Source: Cyclina sinensis (lineage: Eukaryota; Mollusca; Bivalvia; Venerida; Veneridae). Taken from it: DNA of 64,000 nt. Shown one piece after another: positions 46,586 through 57,199 of the stretch (the first letter of the stretch is position 1; each line of letters begins with the position of its first letter). Both the position numbers and the translations under genes were made by a program. The stretch spans positions 50,689,134 through 50,753,133 of the forward strand of contig JAAONU010000001.1 in assembly GCA_012932295.1 (NCBI GenBank). The letters run 5' to 3'. Under the pieces are notes generated by a model. That model saw only the letters and a program-made list of their open reading frames with translations, made no database searches and was not told where the DNA came from.

Positions 46586-47813
46586 TAGATGGGTGTTCAG
46601 TGTTGCCCTTGGGTACTCTGTCAGAATAACTAAAAAGGTAAACAAGAGCCTGCTGGAAAAGACAGCATGCTAGTCAAAGTACAACAATACCTGTCGACAG
46701 ACAGCATGCTCCACTTTTCTCAGTGCTGGATAATTAATTATAAGCCAAGTTAAAGAAGAGGTCCAAGTGAATAAAAATTGACTGGGGCAGGGCAAGTACC
46801 TAGTCATACAAGATGAAAAAAAAAATTGGGTCAAGGGGGAGGGGGGGTGGGGGGTTGAGGGGGAGTCAAGTACCTATGTATTAAAATTTTTTAAAAAAAA
46901 AGGCCCGGGGGGGGGGGGGGTTTGAGGGTGGATGGGAAGTCAAGTACCTATGTATTAAAAAAAAAAAAATTGGGGCAGGTCCCCATGCAGAGAGGGCGGT
47001 GGGGGCGGGGGAGTACTTACCCATCTCATGTCAGTTAATATTTTATTTCTAGGCTTAAGAAGTTTTTTTCCTTTATAAAAGTATAAGCAAAATCAAGTGA
47101 CCCCTGGGGGTTGGGCTAACTGTGACCCCAGGGACATGGGTACCAACAATCTTTGCAGGGGTCTTGCTGGTGATCAAGTATTCCAAGTTTGAAGGGAATA
47201 TCCTTGACACATTTTGAGACATGGACATAAAGAAAAAGGTTAACCAAGAAATTTTAACTTGAAAAAGGGGCGTAACATTGCAAAAATAAATTTGAGGGTT
47301 ATCTGCCCTTGAGAAATGGTGTTGTCTTAAGTGATACAATTGTAAGCATTACAACTGGAAAGTTTGATGAAGAAACATTAAGAAATGGCATAGTTATAAC
47401 CAATGTTAAGTTTTCATGACAAAATCCAAGTACAAAAAGGGGTATAACTCTGTCAATTGTGATTTTGATCTACACATTTTGGCATCATCACGACCCTGTT
47501 GTCGTAAGCAATATAATTTGAAAGTTTGATGTTGAAATGTTAATAAATGGCAAAGTAATTCCCAACGTTAAGTTTTCATGACAAAATCCATGTATAAAAA
47601 GGGGCATAACTCTGTCAAATGTGACCTTGACCTAGAAATTTTGGCATCAACCCGACCCTGTTGTCATAAGCAATAAAATTTGAAAGTTTGATCAGATAAT
47701 GTTTAGAAATGGCAAAGTAATAGCCAATGTTAAGTTTTCGTGACGGACCGACAGACCGCCGGACAAAGCGATCCCTATGTATCTCCTTTTTTTCGAAAGG
47801 GCAACACAAAAAA
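46586..47813 (+). repeat. Nested pearl-like element, 'tgttgccctt' family
   Basis: The left end 'gggtgttcagtgttgcccttgg' and right end 'cgaaagggcaacacaaa' are inverse. The interior has G-rich low-complexity sequence (46,800-47,010), then units 'aaaaaggggcataactctgtcaaatgtgacc', 'gtcgtaagcaatataatttgaaagtttgatg' and GACGGACCGACAGACCGCCG. Removing it rejoins the flanking unit of the outer array. A partial copy is at 58,380-58,530. Confidence 0.75.
46907..46920. repeat. Poly-G tract (14)
   Basis: Fourteen G in a row after CCC, within a low-complexity G-rich block of the nested element. Confidence 0.9.
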
Positions 47814-48869
47814 GAGCTACAAATCATCGATGGAACCTTTCTGACAAATTTCCAGGTTATTTGGATTAAAAATGTTACCTTTAGAATGTTAACAATGTTT
47901 TTCCATATTTGGACTGTGTGACCTTGTTTGTGACCCCAGATGACCTATATTCAAACTTGATCTAGAAATCCTCAAGGCAACCTTTCTGACAAAGTTCCAG
48001 ATTATTTGGACTGAAAATGTAACCTCTAGAGTGTTAACAAGATTTTTCTATTTTTGGGCTCTATGACCTAGTTTTTAAACCCAGATGACCAATATTTGAA
48101 CTTGTGCTAGAAATCTTAGCAGCAACCTTAATTTCCAGATTATTTGGGCTGAAAATGTAACCTCTAGATTGTTAACAAGATTTTTCTATTTTTGGGCTCT
48201 GTGACCTAGTTTTTGAACCCAGAAGACCCATATTCGGACTAGAGCTAAAAATCATAGAAGCAACCTTCCTGACAAATTTCCAGATTATTTGGTCTAAAAA
48301 TGTTACCTATAGAGTGTTAACAAGGTTTTTCAATATTTGGGCTCTATGACCTAGTTTTTAAACCCAGATGACCAATATTTGAACTTGACCTAGAAATTGT
48401 CAAAGCAACCTTTTTGACAAATTTCCAGATTATTTGGGCTGAAAATGTAACCTCTAGAGTGTTAACAAGATTTTTCTATTTTTGGACTCTGTGACCTAGT
48501 TTTTGAACCCAGATGACCCATATTTGAATTTAAGCTAAAAATTATCAATAGAACCTTTCTGACAAATTACCAGGATATTTGGACTGAAAAAGTAGCCCCT
48601 AGAGTGTTAACAAGGTTTTTCTATATTTGGGCTTTGTGACCTAGTTTTCCAACCCTGATAACCCATGTTCAAACTCGTTCGAGATATTAATGAGACAAAC
48701 ATCCTGACCAAGTTTCATGACAATTGAGGCAAAAATGTGAACACTAGAGTGTTAACAAACTAATTGTGGACAGACGGACAGATGGACAAAAGGTGATCAG
48801 AAAAGCTCACTCTGTCACTACGTGACAGGTGAGCTAAAAAGCAAACATAGAACCATCATAAACACAAAC

Positions 48870-49545
48870 ATGAGTGTGTCATGATGACCCTGAAGTGCAG
48901 AGTATACCTGCTAAAAACAGACAAGTTAGAAGTAAGTTTTATTACGAAAAAAAAAAACTAAACAAAAAGCATAATTTGAACAATACTAGATCAGAGCCTA
49001 TGCAAAAGCAATAAAAGTTCTCAATATTGTTACTGCAAACATGCATGCTTTTAATGCTTTTTATTGGCATTTGTTTGACATGGTGTGTGATCAGTTATAT
49101 TAATCCAACTTTTTGATCCAAAGTTTTGCCTTTAAAGGCATGCATGTTGTACTTTCAAACACTCAGTGTAATAATGTTTGAAGAAAATCCCACAAAAAAT
49201 AGGCAAGGTAGAGTTATTGTTCTTGCAAACTGCACTTCCTACCAATGTGCTATGTCAGTGTATTAAGTTTGAAGAAAATTGCTCAAGCACTTTTGGAGTT
49301 ATGCTTCGGACAAAATTTTTCAATTATATCTGATAAAGGGGAATAATTCTAAAAGTAGGCAAGATAGAGTTATTATTCTTACACACTGCACCTCCTCCAA
49401 ATGTGCTCTTTCAGTATATGAAGATTGAAGAAAATCACTCAAGTACTTTTGGAGTTATGCTCCAGACAAAACTTGAACGGATGCACGCACAGACGGACAG
49501 AGACCATTTCTAATATTCCCTCCGCCTTTGGAATTAGATATTCAT
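48870..49545 (+). repeat. Pearl-like array, 'aggcaaggtagagttattg' family, copy 1
   Basis: Units of about 150 bp with 'aaaaataggcaaggtagagttattgttcttgcaaactgcac' and 'ggagttatgct(c/t)cggacaaaa'. The end is 'ggatgcacgcacagacggacagag' and tail 'ccatttctaatattccctccgcctttgg'. Confidence 0.7.
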
Positions 49546-49559
49546 GTATATGCTGGGAT

Positions 49560-50430
49560 TTTCAAAATGTAAACAAGTAAATCTGATAAAGGGGAATAAC
49601 TCTAAAAAATAGGCAAGGTAGAGTTATTGGACTTGCACACTGCACTACCTACCAATGTGCTCTGTCAGTGTATGAAGTTTGAATAAAATCCCTCAAGTAG
49701 TTTTGGAGTTATGCTCCAGACAAATAAAGGGGAATAACTAAAAAATAGGCAAGGTAGAGTTATTGGACTTGCACACTGCACTACCTACCAATGTGCTCTG
49801 TCAGTGTATGAAGTTTGAATAAAATCCCTCAAGTAGTTTTGGAGTTATGCTCCGGACAAAATTTACCAAGTAATTCTGAAAAAGGAAAATAACTCTAAAA
49901 ATAGGCAAGGTAGAGTTATTGGACTTGCACAATGCACTACCTACCAATGTGCTCTGTCAGTGTATGAAGTTTGAATAAAATCCCTCTAGCAGTTTTGAAG
50001 TTATGCTCCGGACAAAATTTATCAAGTAAATCTGATAAAGCGGAATAACTCTAAAAAAAAGGCAAGGTAGAGTTATTGGACTTGCACAATGCACTACCTA
50101 CCAATGTGCTCTGTCAGTGTATGAAGTCTGAATAAAATCCCTCTAGCAGTTTTGAAGTTATGCTCCGGACAAAATTTATCAAGTAAATCTGATAAAGCGG
50201 AATAACTCTAAAAAAAAGGCAAGGTAGAGTTATTGGACTTGCACAATGCACTACCTACCAATGTGCTCTGTCAGTGTATGAAGTTTGAATAGAATCCCTC
50301 AAGTAGTTTTGGAGTTATGCTCCAGACAAAATTGTTTCGGGAAGGACGGACGCACGGACGCTTAGACGCACGGACGGACGAAGGGCATTTCTAAATTCTT
50401 TGCCTTTGGCGGGGAGATAAAAAAAATCTA
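49560..50430 (+). repeat. Pearl-like array, same family, copy 2
   Basis: Five or six highly similar units ('ggacttgcacaatgcactacctaccaatgtgctctgtcagtg', 'aagtttgaataaaatccctc(a/t)ag'), some nearly identical over 150 bp. Tail tract GGACGGACGCACGGACGC and further GGACGGACG, then 'gggcatttctaaattctttgcctttggcgggg'. Confidence 0.78.
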
Positions 50431-50504
50431 TGTACTGCAGTTTTGCTTAGGAGTTACACAAATTTGAATACTCAATGCTACTGGTCCCACACAGTGTGTT
50501 CCTT

Positions 50505-51775
50505 TCCAAGAGAAACTAGAGCTATCTCTAAATGTGATTAATACCCCTGCAAGACTGCTTCAGAACTCAGGGTGTTATTAGTAACAGAATAATCTGTAAA
50601 AGAATTGAAACTAAGTTATGGTTGTGGGCAATTAAAGATAGTTGTGGTTCTTGTACACTGCATTTCCTGTAACTGTGCTTGACCATTGTATGAAGTTGCA
50701 TTGAATTCCAACCATTAGTTTTCAAGATATGCTCTGGACAAGGAAAACCAACAAAGGGAAATAACTCTGCAAATACTGAAGATGGAGTTATGGTTCTTGA
50801 ACACTGCACATCCTGTCATTGTGCTTGATCATTGTATGAAGTTGCACTGAATTCAAATCATTAGTTTTCAAGTTATGCTCCAGACAAGCAAAACCAACAG
50901 ACGACAATAACTCTGCAAATAGTGAAGATAGAGTTAAAGCTCTTGTACACTGCTTTTTTTCTCGTTGTGCTTTACCACTGTATAATGTTGCACTGAATTC
51001 CAACCATTAGTTTTCAAGTTATGCTCCGGACAAGGTAAACCAAATAGTGAAGATGGAGTTACAGCTCTTTTACACTGCACTTCCTGTCATTGTGCTTGAC
51101 CATTGTATGAAGTTGCACTGAATTTCAACCATTAGTTTTCAAGTTATGCTCTGGACAAGGAAATCCAACAAGGGGCAATAACTCTGCAAATAGAGAAGAT
51201 GGAGTTAAAGCTCTTGTACTCTGCACTTCCTGTCATTGTGCTTGATCACTGTATGAAGTTGCATTGAATTCCAACCATTAGTTTTCAAGTTATGCTCTGG
51301 ACAAGGAAAACCAACAAAGGGCAATAACTGTCCAAATAGTGAAGATGGAGTTATAGCTCTTGTACATAACACTTTCTCTTATTGTGCTTGATCATTGTAT
51401 GAAGCTGCATTTAATTTTAACTAATAGTTTTCAAGTTATGCATCAGACAAGAGAAACCAACAAAGGGCAATAACTGTGCAAATAGTAAAGATAGAGTTAA
51501 GGCTCTGGTACTCTGCACTTCCTCTCATTGTGCTTGATCATTGTATGAAGTTGCATTGAATTCCAACTGTTAGTTTTCAAGGTACGTTCTGGAGAAAGAA
51601 AATCAACAAAGGGCAATAACTTTGCAAATAGTAAAGATGGAGTTACGATTCTTAAACATTGCTCTCCCTCTCATTGTGCTTGACCTTTGTCTGAAGTTGC
51701 ATTAGTTTTCAAGTTATACTTAATTGCAACAGACCGCCCGAGCAACCACTGGGTGACTCCTATATACCCCCCATC
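50505..51775 (+). repeat. Pearl-like array, 'gttgcactgaattcc' family
   Basis: Head-like 'aactagagctatctctaaatgtgattaatacccctgc'; about eight units of 145-150 bp with 'gaagatggagttatggctcttgtacactgcacttcctgtcattgtgcttgatc' and 'caagttatgctccggacaagg'. The tail is 'aacagaccgcccgagc' and TATATACCCCCCATCCC. Confidence 0.75.
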
Positions 51776-52105
51776 CCAACTGGTTTGAGTTATTGAGTGA
51801 AAACAGGTTTCCAAATTCAGTGATGGTGACCATGACTACTGACCTACTGACTATAAAAACAATAGGGTTTTCTACATAATAACAGCAACCATCCAATGAA
51901 GGCTATTGGTCAAATGATAATCAAGTTTAGCAGAAATGGTTTTCAAATTCAAGGTGATTGTGACCTTGACCTTTGACCTACTGATCCCAAAACAATAGGG
52001 GTCTTCTACTCAATAAGTGCTATTACCCTGTGCAACTTGAAGGCTGTGGGTCAAATGGTACTCAAGTTATTGTGTGGAAACCATTTTCAAATTTAAGGTG
52101 ACCTT
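51776..52105 (+). repeat. Pearl-like units, 'ccaaaacaataggg' type
   Basis: Two to three units with 'gtgaccttgacctttgacctactgatcccaaaacaatagggg'. The composite site TGACCTTGACCTTTGACCT is complete at 51,961-51,979. Confidence 0.6.
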
Positions 52106-52160
52106 AAACCAAGGTGTCATGAATCAATGCTACATACTGAGCATGGAAAACTGTCAGGGA
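52106..52160 (+). repeat. SINE body remnant
   Basis: 'ccaaggtgtcatgaatcaatgctacatactgagcatgg' matches, with changes, the body of the SINE at 12,815-13,000. Confidence 0.45.
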
Positions 52161-52630
52161 TTGAATGCTTTTTGTATTTTGCACTATAACCTCAAATAAC
52201 TAACCTCTGCAGGGAGATGTCAGTCACACATGTGCAACCAGTTCCAACAAAACATAAACTCAAACAGAAGTAGAAACCTATTCTTCATAGAGATAATGTG
52301 TGGTAACATTCCATTTCTGATGCATGATAACTGAATTAGTTAATGGATATATACACTAGCAGATAATGCTGACCCTAAAAAAATGTCATATCATGTCTCA
52401 CTTTTCTTGTAGATAATGTGTAGCAAGTATGATTCACTTTAATCCGCTGAAAACTGAAGGAGGTGTTGTTAACTCAAGACACTGTTAAAGGATGGAGTAC
52501 AGACTGCTGACATGTAGGCTAAATAATAAATAGTTCTGTGAAGATTTTTATATTGACTTTATTCTTGTACTTGACATCTTGCACAATAGAGGCAAAACGG
52601 AACTGTAAATGTTTCAAGTTTATAACATAC
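52161..52630. other. Intron flank of exon a, nothing else recognised
   Basis: AT-rich sequence downstream of the 5'-most exon on the minus strand. Confidence 0.4.
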
Positions 52631-52685
52631 CCCAGAAGACTGGTCCTTCATATATTGATCAAAATCTTCATAAATCAAACCCAAA
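52631..52685 (-). CDS. Host gene exon a (5'-most in window)
   Basis: A 55-bp exon with acceptor TTCTTTCCAG and donor GTATGT on the minus strand. One base completes a codon begun in an exon outside the window. The next 18 codons read LGLIYEDFDQYMKDQSSG and end in phase 0. The short size makes it the least certain internal exon, but both splice sites are close to consensus and the phase fits the next exon. Confidence 0.6.
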
Positions 52686-52961
52686 CTGGAAAGAATAAAA
52701 AATTGTGAAAGAACAAGTTATCAGACATTTACTCTCCCTAAATCTATGGTTTTCTGAGAGCCACAATAATTCAGTTTCAATACACATACAGCTTAGTTCA
52801 GTAAGCAACTTTAAACACATTCAGTCTACTGACTATACTTCAACAGTTCAAACAAGGATATCGTTGGAAATGATGGATGCTCCCCAACATAACACATGTT
52901 CAACAAATGCCTTTAATAGATTTGGAGTTATAATCTGAGCAAAAGTGTTCAAATTAAATGT

Positions 52962-53553
52962 AACAAGAAATGTTTGTAAAACATACATGCCCCCCAGCAG
53001 CACCTAACTGCTTGTGGTTGGGCCAAAGCGTTCTCTAGTTATTGATCAGAAACCGTTTTTAGGATGAAGGTCCCTGTGAGCTTGACCTTTGACCTCAAAA
53101 TCAATAGGGGTCATCTACTGGTGATGACCAACCAGCATACCAAGTCTGGTGAACCTAGGTCAAAGCGTTCTCTAGTTATTGATCAGAAACTGTTTTTTAG
53201 GATGAAGGTCCCTGTGAGCTTGACCTTTGACCAAATGACCTTAAAATCAATAGGGGTCATCAACTTGTAATGATTAACCAGCATACCAAGTTTGGTGAAC
53301 CTAGGTCAAAGCGTTCTCTAGTTATTGATCGGAAACCGTTTTTAGGATGATGGTCCTTGTGAGCTTGACCTTTGACTTAATGACCTCAAAATCAATGGGG
53401 GTCATCTACTGGTGATGACCAACCAGCATACCAAGTTTGGTGAACTTAGTTCAAAGCGTTCTCTTTATTGATCTGAAACGAAGTGTCTACCGACGGACCG
53501 ACCAACATTTGCAAAACTATATGCCCCCTCATCTTTGATTGGGGGCATAATAA
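52962..53553 (+). repeat. Pearl-like element, 'catgcccccc' family
   Basis: The head AACAAGAAATGTTTGTAAAA then CATACATGCCCCCCAG. Three or four units of about 130 bp have 'gagcttgacctttgacctcaaaatcaataggggtcatc', 'ctggtgatgaccaaccagcataccaag' and 'tctctagttattgatc'. GACGGACCGACC and tail GATTGGGGGCATAATAAA, inverse of the head. Its head resembles that at 36,360. Confidence 0.8.
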
Positions 53554-54062
53554 AGGGAGTTAATTCAAAATGTAGGTAAGGAAGAGTTACATTCATAATA
53601 CAGTGCACTTCCACTGTCTTTTTCTTAACTTTCAACAAAATAGCTTTGGAGTTATGTTCAGGACAAAAGTTAAATTTATCAAAAGGAGATAATTCCAAAA
53701 GAATGCTTGACAGAGCTTTTGTTCTTTTGTGATTCCTCTTACTGCATTCTATCATTGTGTACACTTTCATCATAATCCCCTTAATGGCTTTGGAGTTATG
53801 CTCCAGACAAATGATCACAGATGGTAAGGCTTCAATGGGCATAAATCTGGAACATGTCCTACTGGTAGTAAAGCCTCTAATCAAGTTTCAATGAACTGAT
53901 CAGACAAAAATTACATCATAAAAAGAATCAAAGGGGCATAATTTTGTGAAAAATCACTGAACCGGAATATGCTGGTAATATGCATACCTCCTCTTGGTAG
54001 TGAAGCTTCCTATTGAGTTTCAATGAATTCCAGATGCTGAGAAATAGTCCGGACAAAAATTA
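53554..54062 (+). repeat. Pearl-like units, 'ggagttatgttcagg' type
   Basis: Units with 'aaagggagttaattcaaaatgtagg', 'ctttggagttatgctccagac' and 'aaaggggcataattttgtgaaaaatcactgaaccgg'. The last resembles the unit in 35,477-35,885. No head or tail. Confidence 0.5.
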
Positions 54063-54068
54063 CCACTA

Positions 54069-54695
54069 AACAAGAAATCGATAGAACCGATGGATGCTCC
54101 CCGAATAAATGCCAATTCCAAAAGGGCTATTGTTTAATAAGTATTTTTTTTAAAGTATGAAAAATAAAAAAGGGCAATTACTCCTAAATTATGCAAAATA
54201 GAGTTACGGTTCTTGCACGATGCACTTCTCCTCATAGAGATCTATCTACCAATAAAGTTTCATCTTAATATCTCTTATACTTTGTGAGAGATATGCCACA
54301 GACAAAAAATAAGTATGAGAAATTTCAAAAGACAATAACACAAAAATAAATAAAGCAAGGGTTATGGTTCTTGTACACTGCACTGCTCATCAATGAGATC
54401 TATCTACTTATTAAGTTTCAAGTTGATAACTCTTATACTTTATGAGATATGCCAATGACAAAAAATAAGTATGAGAAATTTCAAAGGGCAATAACTAAAA
54501 AATTAATAAAGAAAGAGTTATGGTTCTTGTGCACTGCACTGCTCCTTAATGAGATGTAACTACCTATGAAGTTTAGTCTTGATATCTCTCACAGTTTTTG
54601 TGTTATGCCCCTGACAAAATTATGACGGACAGACGAACGGAAGGACGGGAAAGACAAAGCAGGAACCATATGCTCGCCCTTCGGGGAGCATAAAA
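54069..54695 (+). repeat. Pearl-like element, 'ttcggggagcat' family
   Basis: The head AACAAGAAATCGATAGAACC then GATGGATGCTCCCCGAA. Three units of about 160 bp have 'gagttatggttcttgtacactgcactgctc', 'atgagatctatctac' and 'gagatatgcca(c/a)(a/t)gac'. Then 'gacggacagacgaacggaaggacgg' and tail GCCCTTCGGGGAGCATAAAA. Head CTCCCCGAA and tail TTCGGGGAG are exact inverses. Confidence 0.85.
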
Positions 54696-54718
54696 AGCAT
54701 CAAAGGGGTATAACTGTA

Positions 54719-57155
54719 AACAAGAGGGCCATGATGGCCCTGGATCGCTCACCTGATTACTTTGGCTCTAGGTTTGCTGTTAAGCAATATTTTATTTTTT
54801 TAACTGAAAATATGTAAGTGCCTACAAACCAAATATGTAAAATATCAGTCAATAAATAAAGGCTCTATGACAGAAAGTATAAATATCTATTATGAGCTAT
54901 GGTGACCTTGACCTTGACCCAGTGACCTCAAACCCTACCCATGGGTAGAGGTCCCTGCAAGGAACCTATATACTGAATATCAAAGATATTGGTGTATAAA
55001 TGAAGGTTCTATGAGGTACAGTAGATAAATCTATTTTTAGCCTCTATGATCTTTAACCTAATCTAATATTTTGAAAAAGCTTGATAAAGCTTGCTTCATG
55101 CCAAATTTTAAAATTCTAGGCCTTGTGGTTTTAGACAAGAAGATTTTTAAAGATTTCCTTTTTTACATATTAAGGGCCCCCAGGGCCAACATTTAAACAA
55201 TATTGGTAAAGGTTCTTTACACAATACTCAACACCAAATATCTAAGGTCTACACCTATTTGTTTTATGAGAAAAATTATTTTCCATGTTTTTCCTATATC
55301 TATGTAAACCAAGAGAACCCTGGGGTGTGGCCAATTTTGACCCAGGGAACATAATTTGAACAAACTTGGTAGACATCCACTAGACAATGCTACATACCAA
55401 ATATCTAAGCTGTAGGCATTGAGGTTTCCAGTAAGAAGATTTTTAAAGATTGCCTTTTTTACATATTAAGGGCCCCCAGGGCAGGGCCAATTTTGACCCC
55501 GGGGCCAACATATAAACAATACTGGTAAAGGTGCTCATCACAATACTCCACACCAAATATCTAAGGTCTAGTCCTATTAGTTTCAGAGAAAAATGATTTT
55601 TCATGTTTTTCCTATATATGTAAACCAAGCGAACCCTGGGGTGTGGCCAATTTTGACCAAGGGGACATAATTTGAACAAACTTGGTAGACAACCACTACA
55701 CAATGCTACATATCAAATATCTAAGCTGTAGGCATTGTGGTTTCTGAGAAGAAGATTTTTAAAGATTTCCTATATAAGTCTATGTAAAATGAAGTGATTC
55801 CTTGGGGGGGGGGGGGGGGGGGGGGGGGCCCAATTTTGACCCCAGGGAAATAATTTGAACAATCTTTGTAGAGTTCCATTAGAGGGTGCTAAATGCTAAA
55901 TATCTAAGCTCAAGGCCTTGAGGTTTCAGACAAGAAGATTTTCCTATATAACTCTATATAAAACATGTGACCGCCAGGGTGGGGCCTGTTTTGACCCTAG
56001 GGTCATGATTTGAACAAACTTTGTGCAGGTCAAGTAGATGATGCTTCATACTAAATATCAAAGCTGCAAGCTTTGCAATTTTGGAGGAGAAGATTTTAAA
56101 AAATTTTCCCTATATATCTTTATATAATACATTTGACCTCTAGGGCGGGGCCATTTTTGACCCTGTGACTATGATTTGAATAAACTTGGTAGAGGTCCAC
56201 TATGTAATGCCACATGCAAAACATCAAAGCTCTAGGCTTTGCAGTTCTGTTGAAGATTTTTTACAATTTTTTCCCCTAAATAAGTCCATATAAAACATGT
56301 GACCCCTTGGGCAAGGCCGGTTTTGACCCCAGGATCATGATTTGAACAGACTTGGTAAAGGTCCACTAGACGATGTTACATATCAAATATCTAAGCTGTA
56401 GGCCTTGTGGTTTCGGAGAATAAGATTTTAAAAGTTTTTCCTATATAACTCTATGTAAAACTTGTGACCCCTGGAGTGGGGCCATTTTTTATCCAGGGGT
56501 CATGATTTGAACAAACTTGGTAGAGGTGTACTAGATGATGCTTCATACCAAATATCTAAGCTCCAGGCCTTGTGGTTATGGAGAAGAAGATTTTTTAAAG
56601 TTTTTCCTATATTACTCTATGTAAAACTAGTGACCTCTGGGGCAGGGCTGTTTTTGACCCCAGGATCATGATTTGAACAAACTTAGTAAAGGTCCACTAA
56701 ACAATGCTACACACAAAATATCTTAACTCTAGGTCTTGCAGTTTCTTACAAGAAGATTTTTAAAGGTTTTCCTATATAACTCTATGTAAAACTTGTGACC
56801 CCTGGGGCGGGGCAATTTTTGACCCAGGGGTCATGATTTGAACAATCTTGTTAGAGGTCCACTAGGTGATGCTTCATACCAAATATCAAAGCTCCAGACC
56901 TTGTGGTTTTGGAGGAGATGATTTTTAAAGATCCAAAAATCTATTTTTAGCTCCTGTGGCCCAGAAATGCAATGGACTGGAACCATTTGAACAAACTTGG
57001 TACAACTTCATGCAAGGAACATCCACGGCAAGTTTTATCAAATTTGGCCCAGATGTTTCAGAGTTGTTTGAATGAAAAGTTTTCGATCGGATGGACGCTG
57101 GACGGATTGCGATCACAAAAGCTCACCTTGTCACTCTCTGACAGGTGAGATAAAA
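54719..57155 (+). repeat. Pearl-like element, 'gctcacctgag' family, full copy
   Basis: The head AACAAGAGGGCCATGATGGC then CCTGGATCGCTCACCTGA, containing the hairpin AGGGCCAT/ATGGCCCT. A unique 5' part of about 430 bp (shared with 6,468 and 63,118) is followed by alternating units of the types seen at 24,482 and 6,918. A 25-base G tract interrupts one unit. The tail is 'cggatggacgctggacgg' and AGCTCACCTTGTC...GACAGGTGAGA then TAAAAA. Confidence 0.88.
55804..55828. repeat. Poly-G tract (25)
   Basis: Twenty-five G in a row at the 'ggggcggggcc' position of one unit, an expansion of the unit's own G-rich word. Confidence 0.92.
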
Positions 57156-57199
57156 ATACTGTTCCTTTTAATGGCTTTTGTTCATCAATGCTTATGAAT

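Larger units (their letters stand above)
45613..48840 (+). repeat. Pearl-like element split by a second one
   Basis: The head is TACAAGAGGGCCATGATGGC then CCTGTATCACTCACCTGAGT. Units of about 145 bp have 'gagctagaaatcat', 'ctgacaaatttccagg', 'cctctagagtgttaacaaggtttt' and 'gggctctgtgacctagtttttgaccc'. The array stops at about 46,585 and resumes at about 47,814. It ends with GGACAGACGGACAGATGG and tail AGCTCACTCTGTC...GACAGGTGAGCT then AAAAA. Confidence 0.85.
1240..52685 (-). other. Multi-exon host gene, partial (mesothelin/stereocilin-like helical protein, tentative)
   Basis: Nine exons on the minus strand join in one frame: 52,685-52,631; 45,391-45,197; 34,085-33,868; 30,604-30,493; 28,995-28,801; 27,359-27,144; 3,095-2,934; 1,796-1,729; 1,372-1,240. 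Lengths are 55, 195, 218, 112, 195, 216, 162, 68 and 133 bp. Phases match at every junction with no internal stop, which is the main evidence that the model is real. The product is alpha-helical, rich in Lys and Cys, with repeated 'LGxxxxxLP' segments (for example LGAFTACLP and LGGLVMNLP). This pattern resembles the superhelical repeats of mesothelin, stereocilin and otoancorin; that assignment is an inference from pattern only. The first exon starts inside a codon, so the 5' end lies outside the window. The 3' end is unresolved. Introns of about 7.2, 11.1, 3.3, 1.5, 1.4, 24.0, 1.1 and 0.36 kb are filled with transposable elements. Confidence 0.7.
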
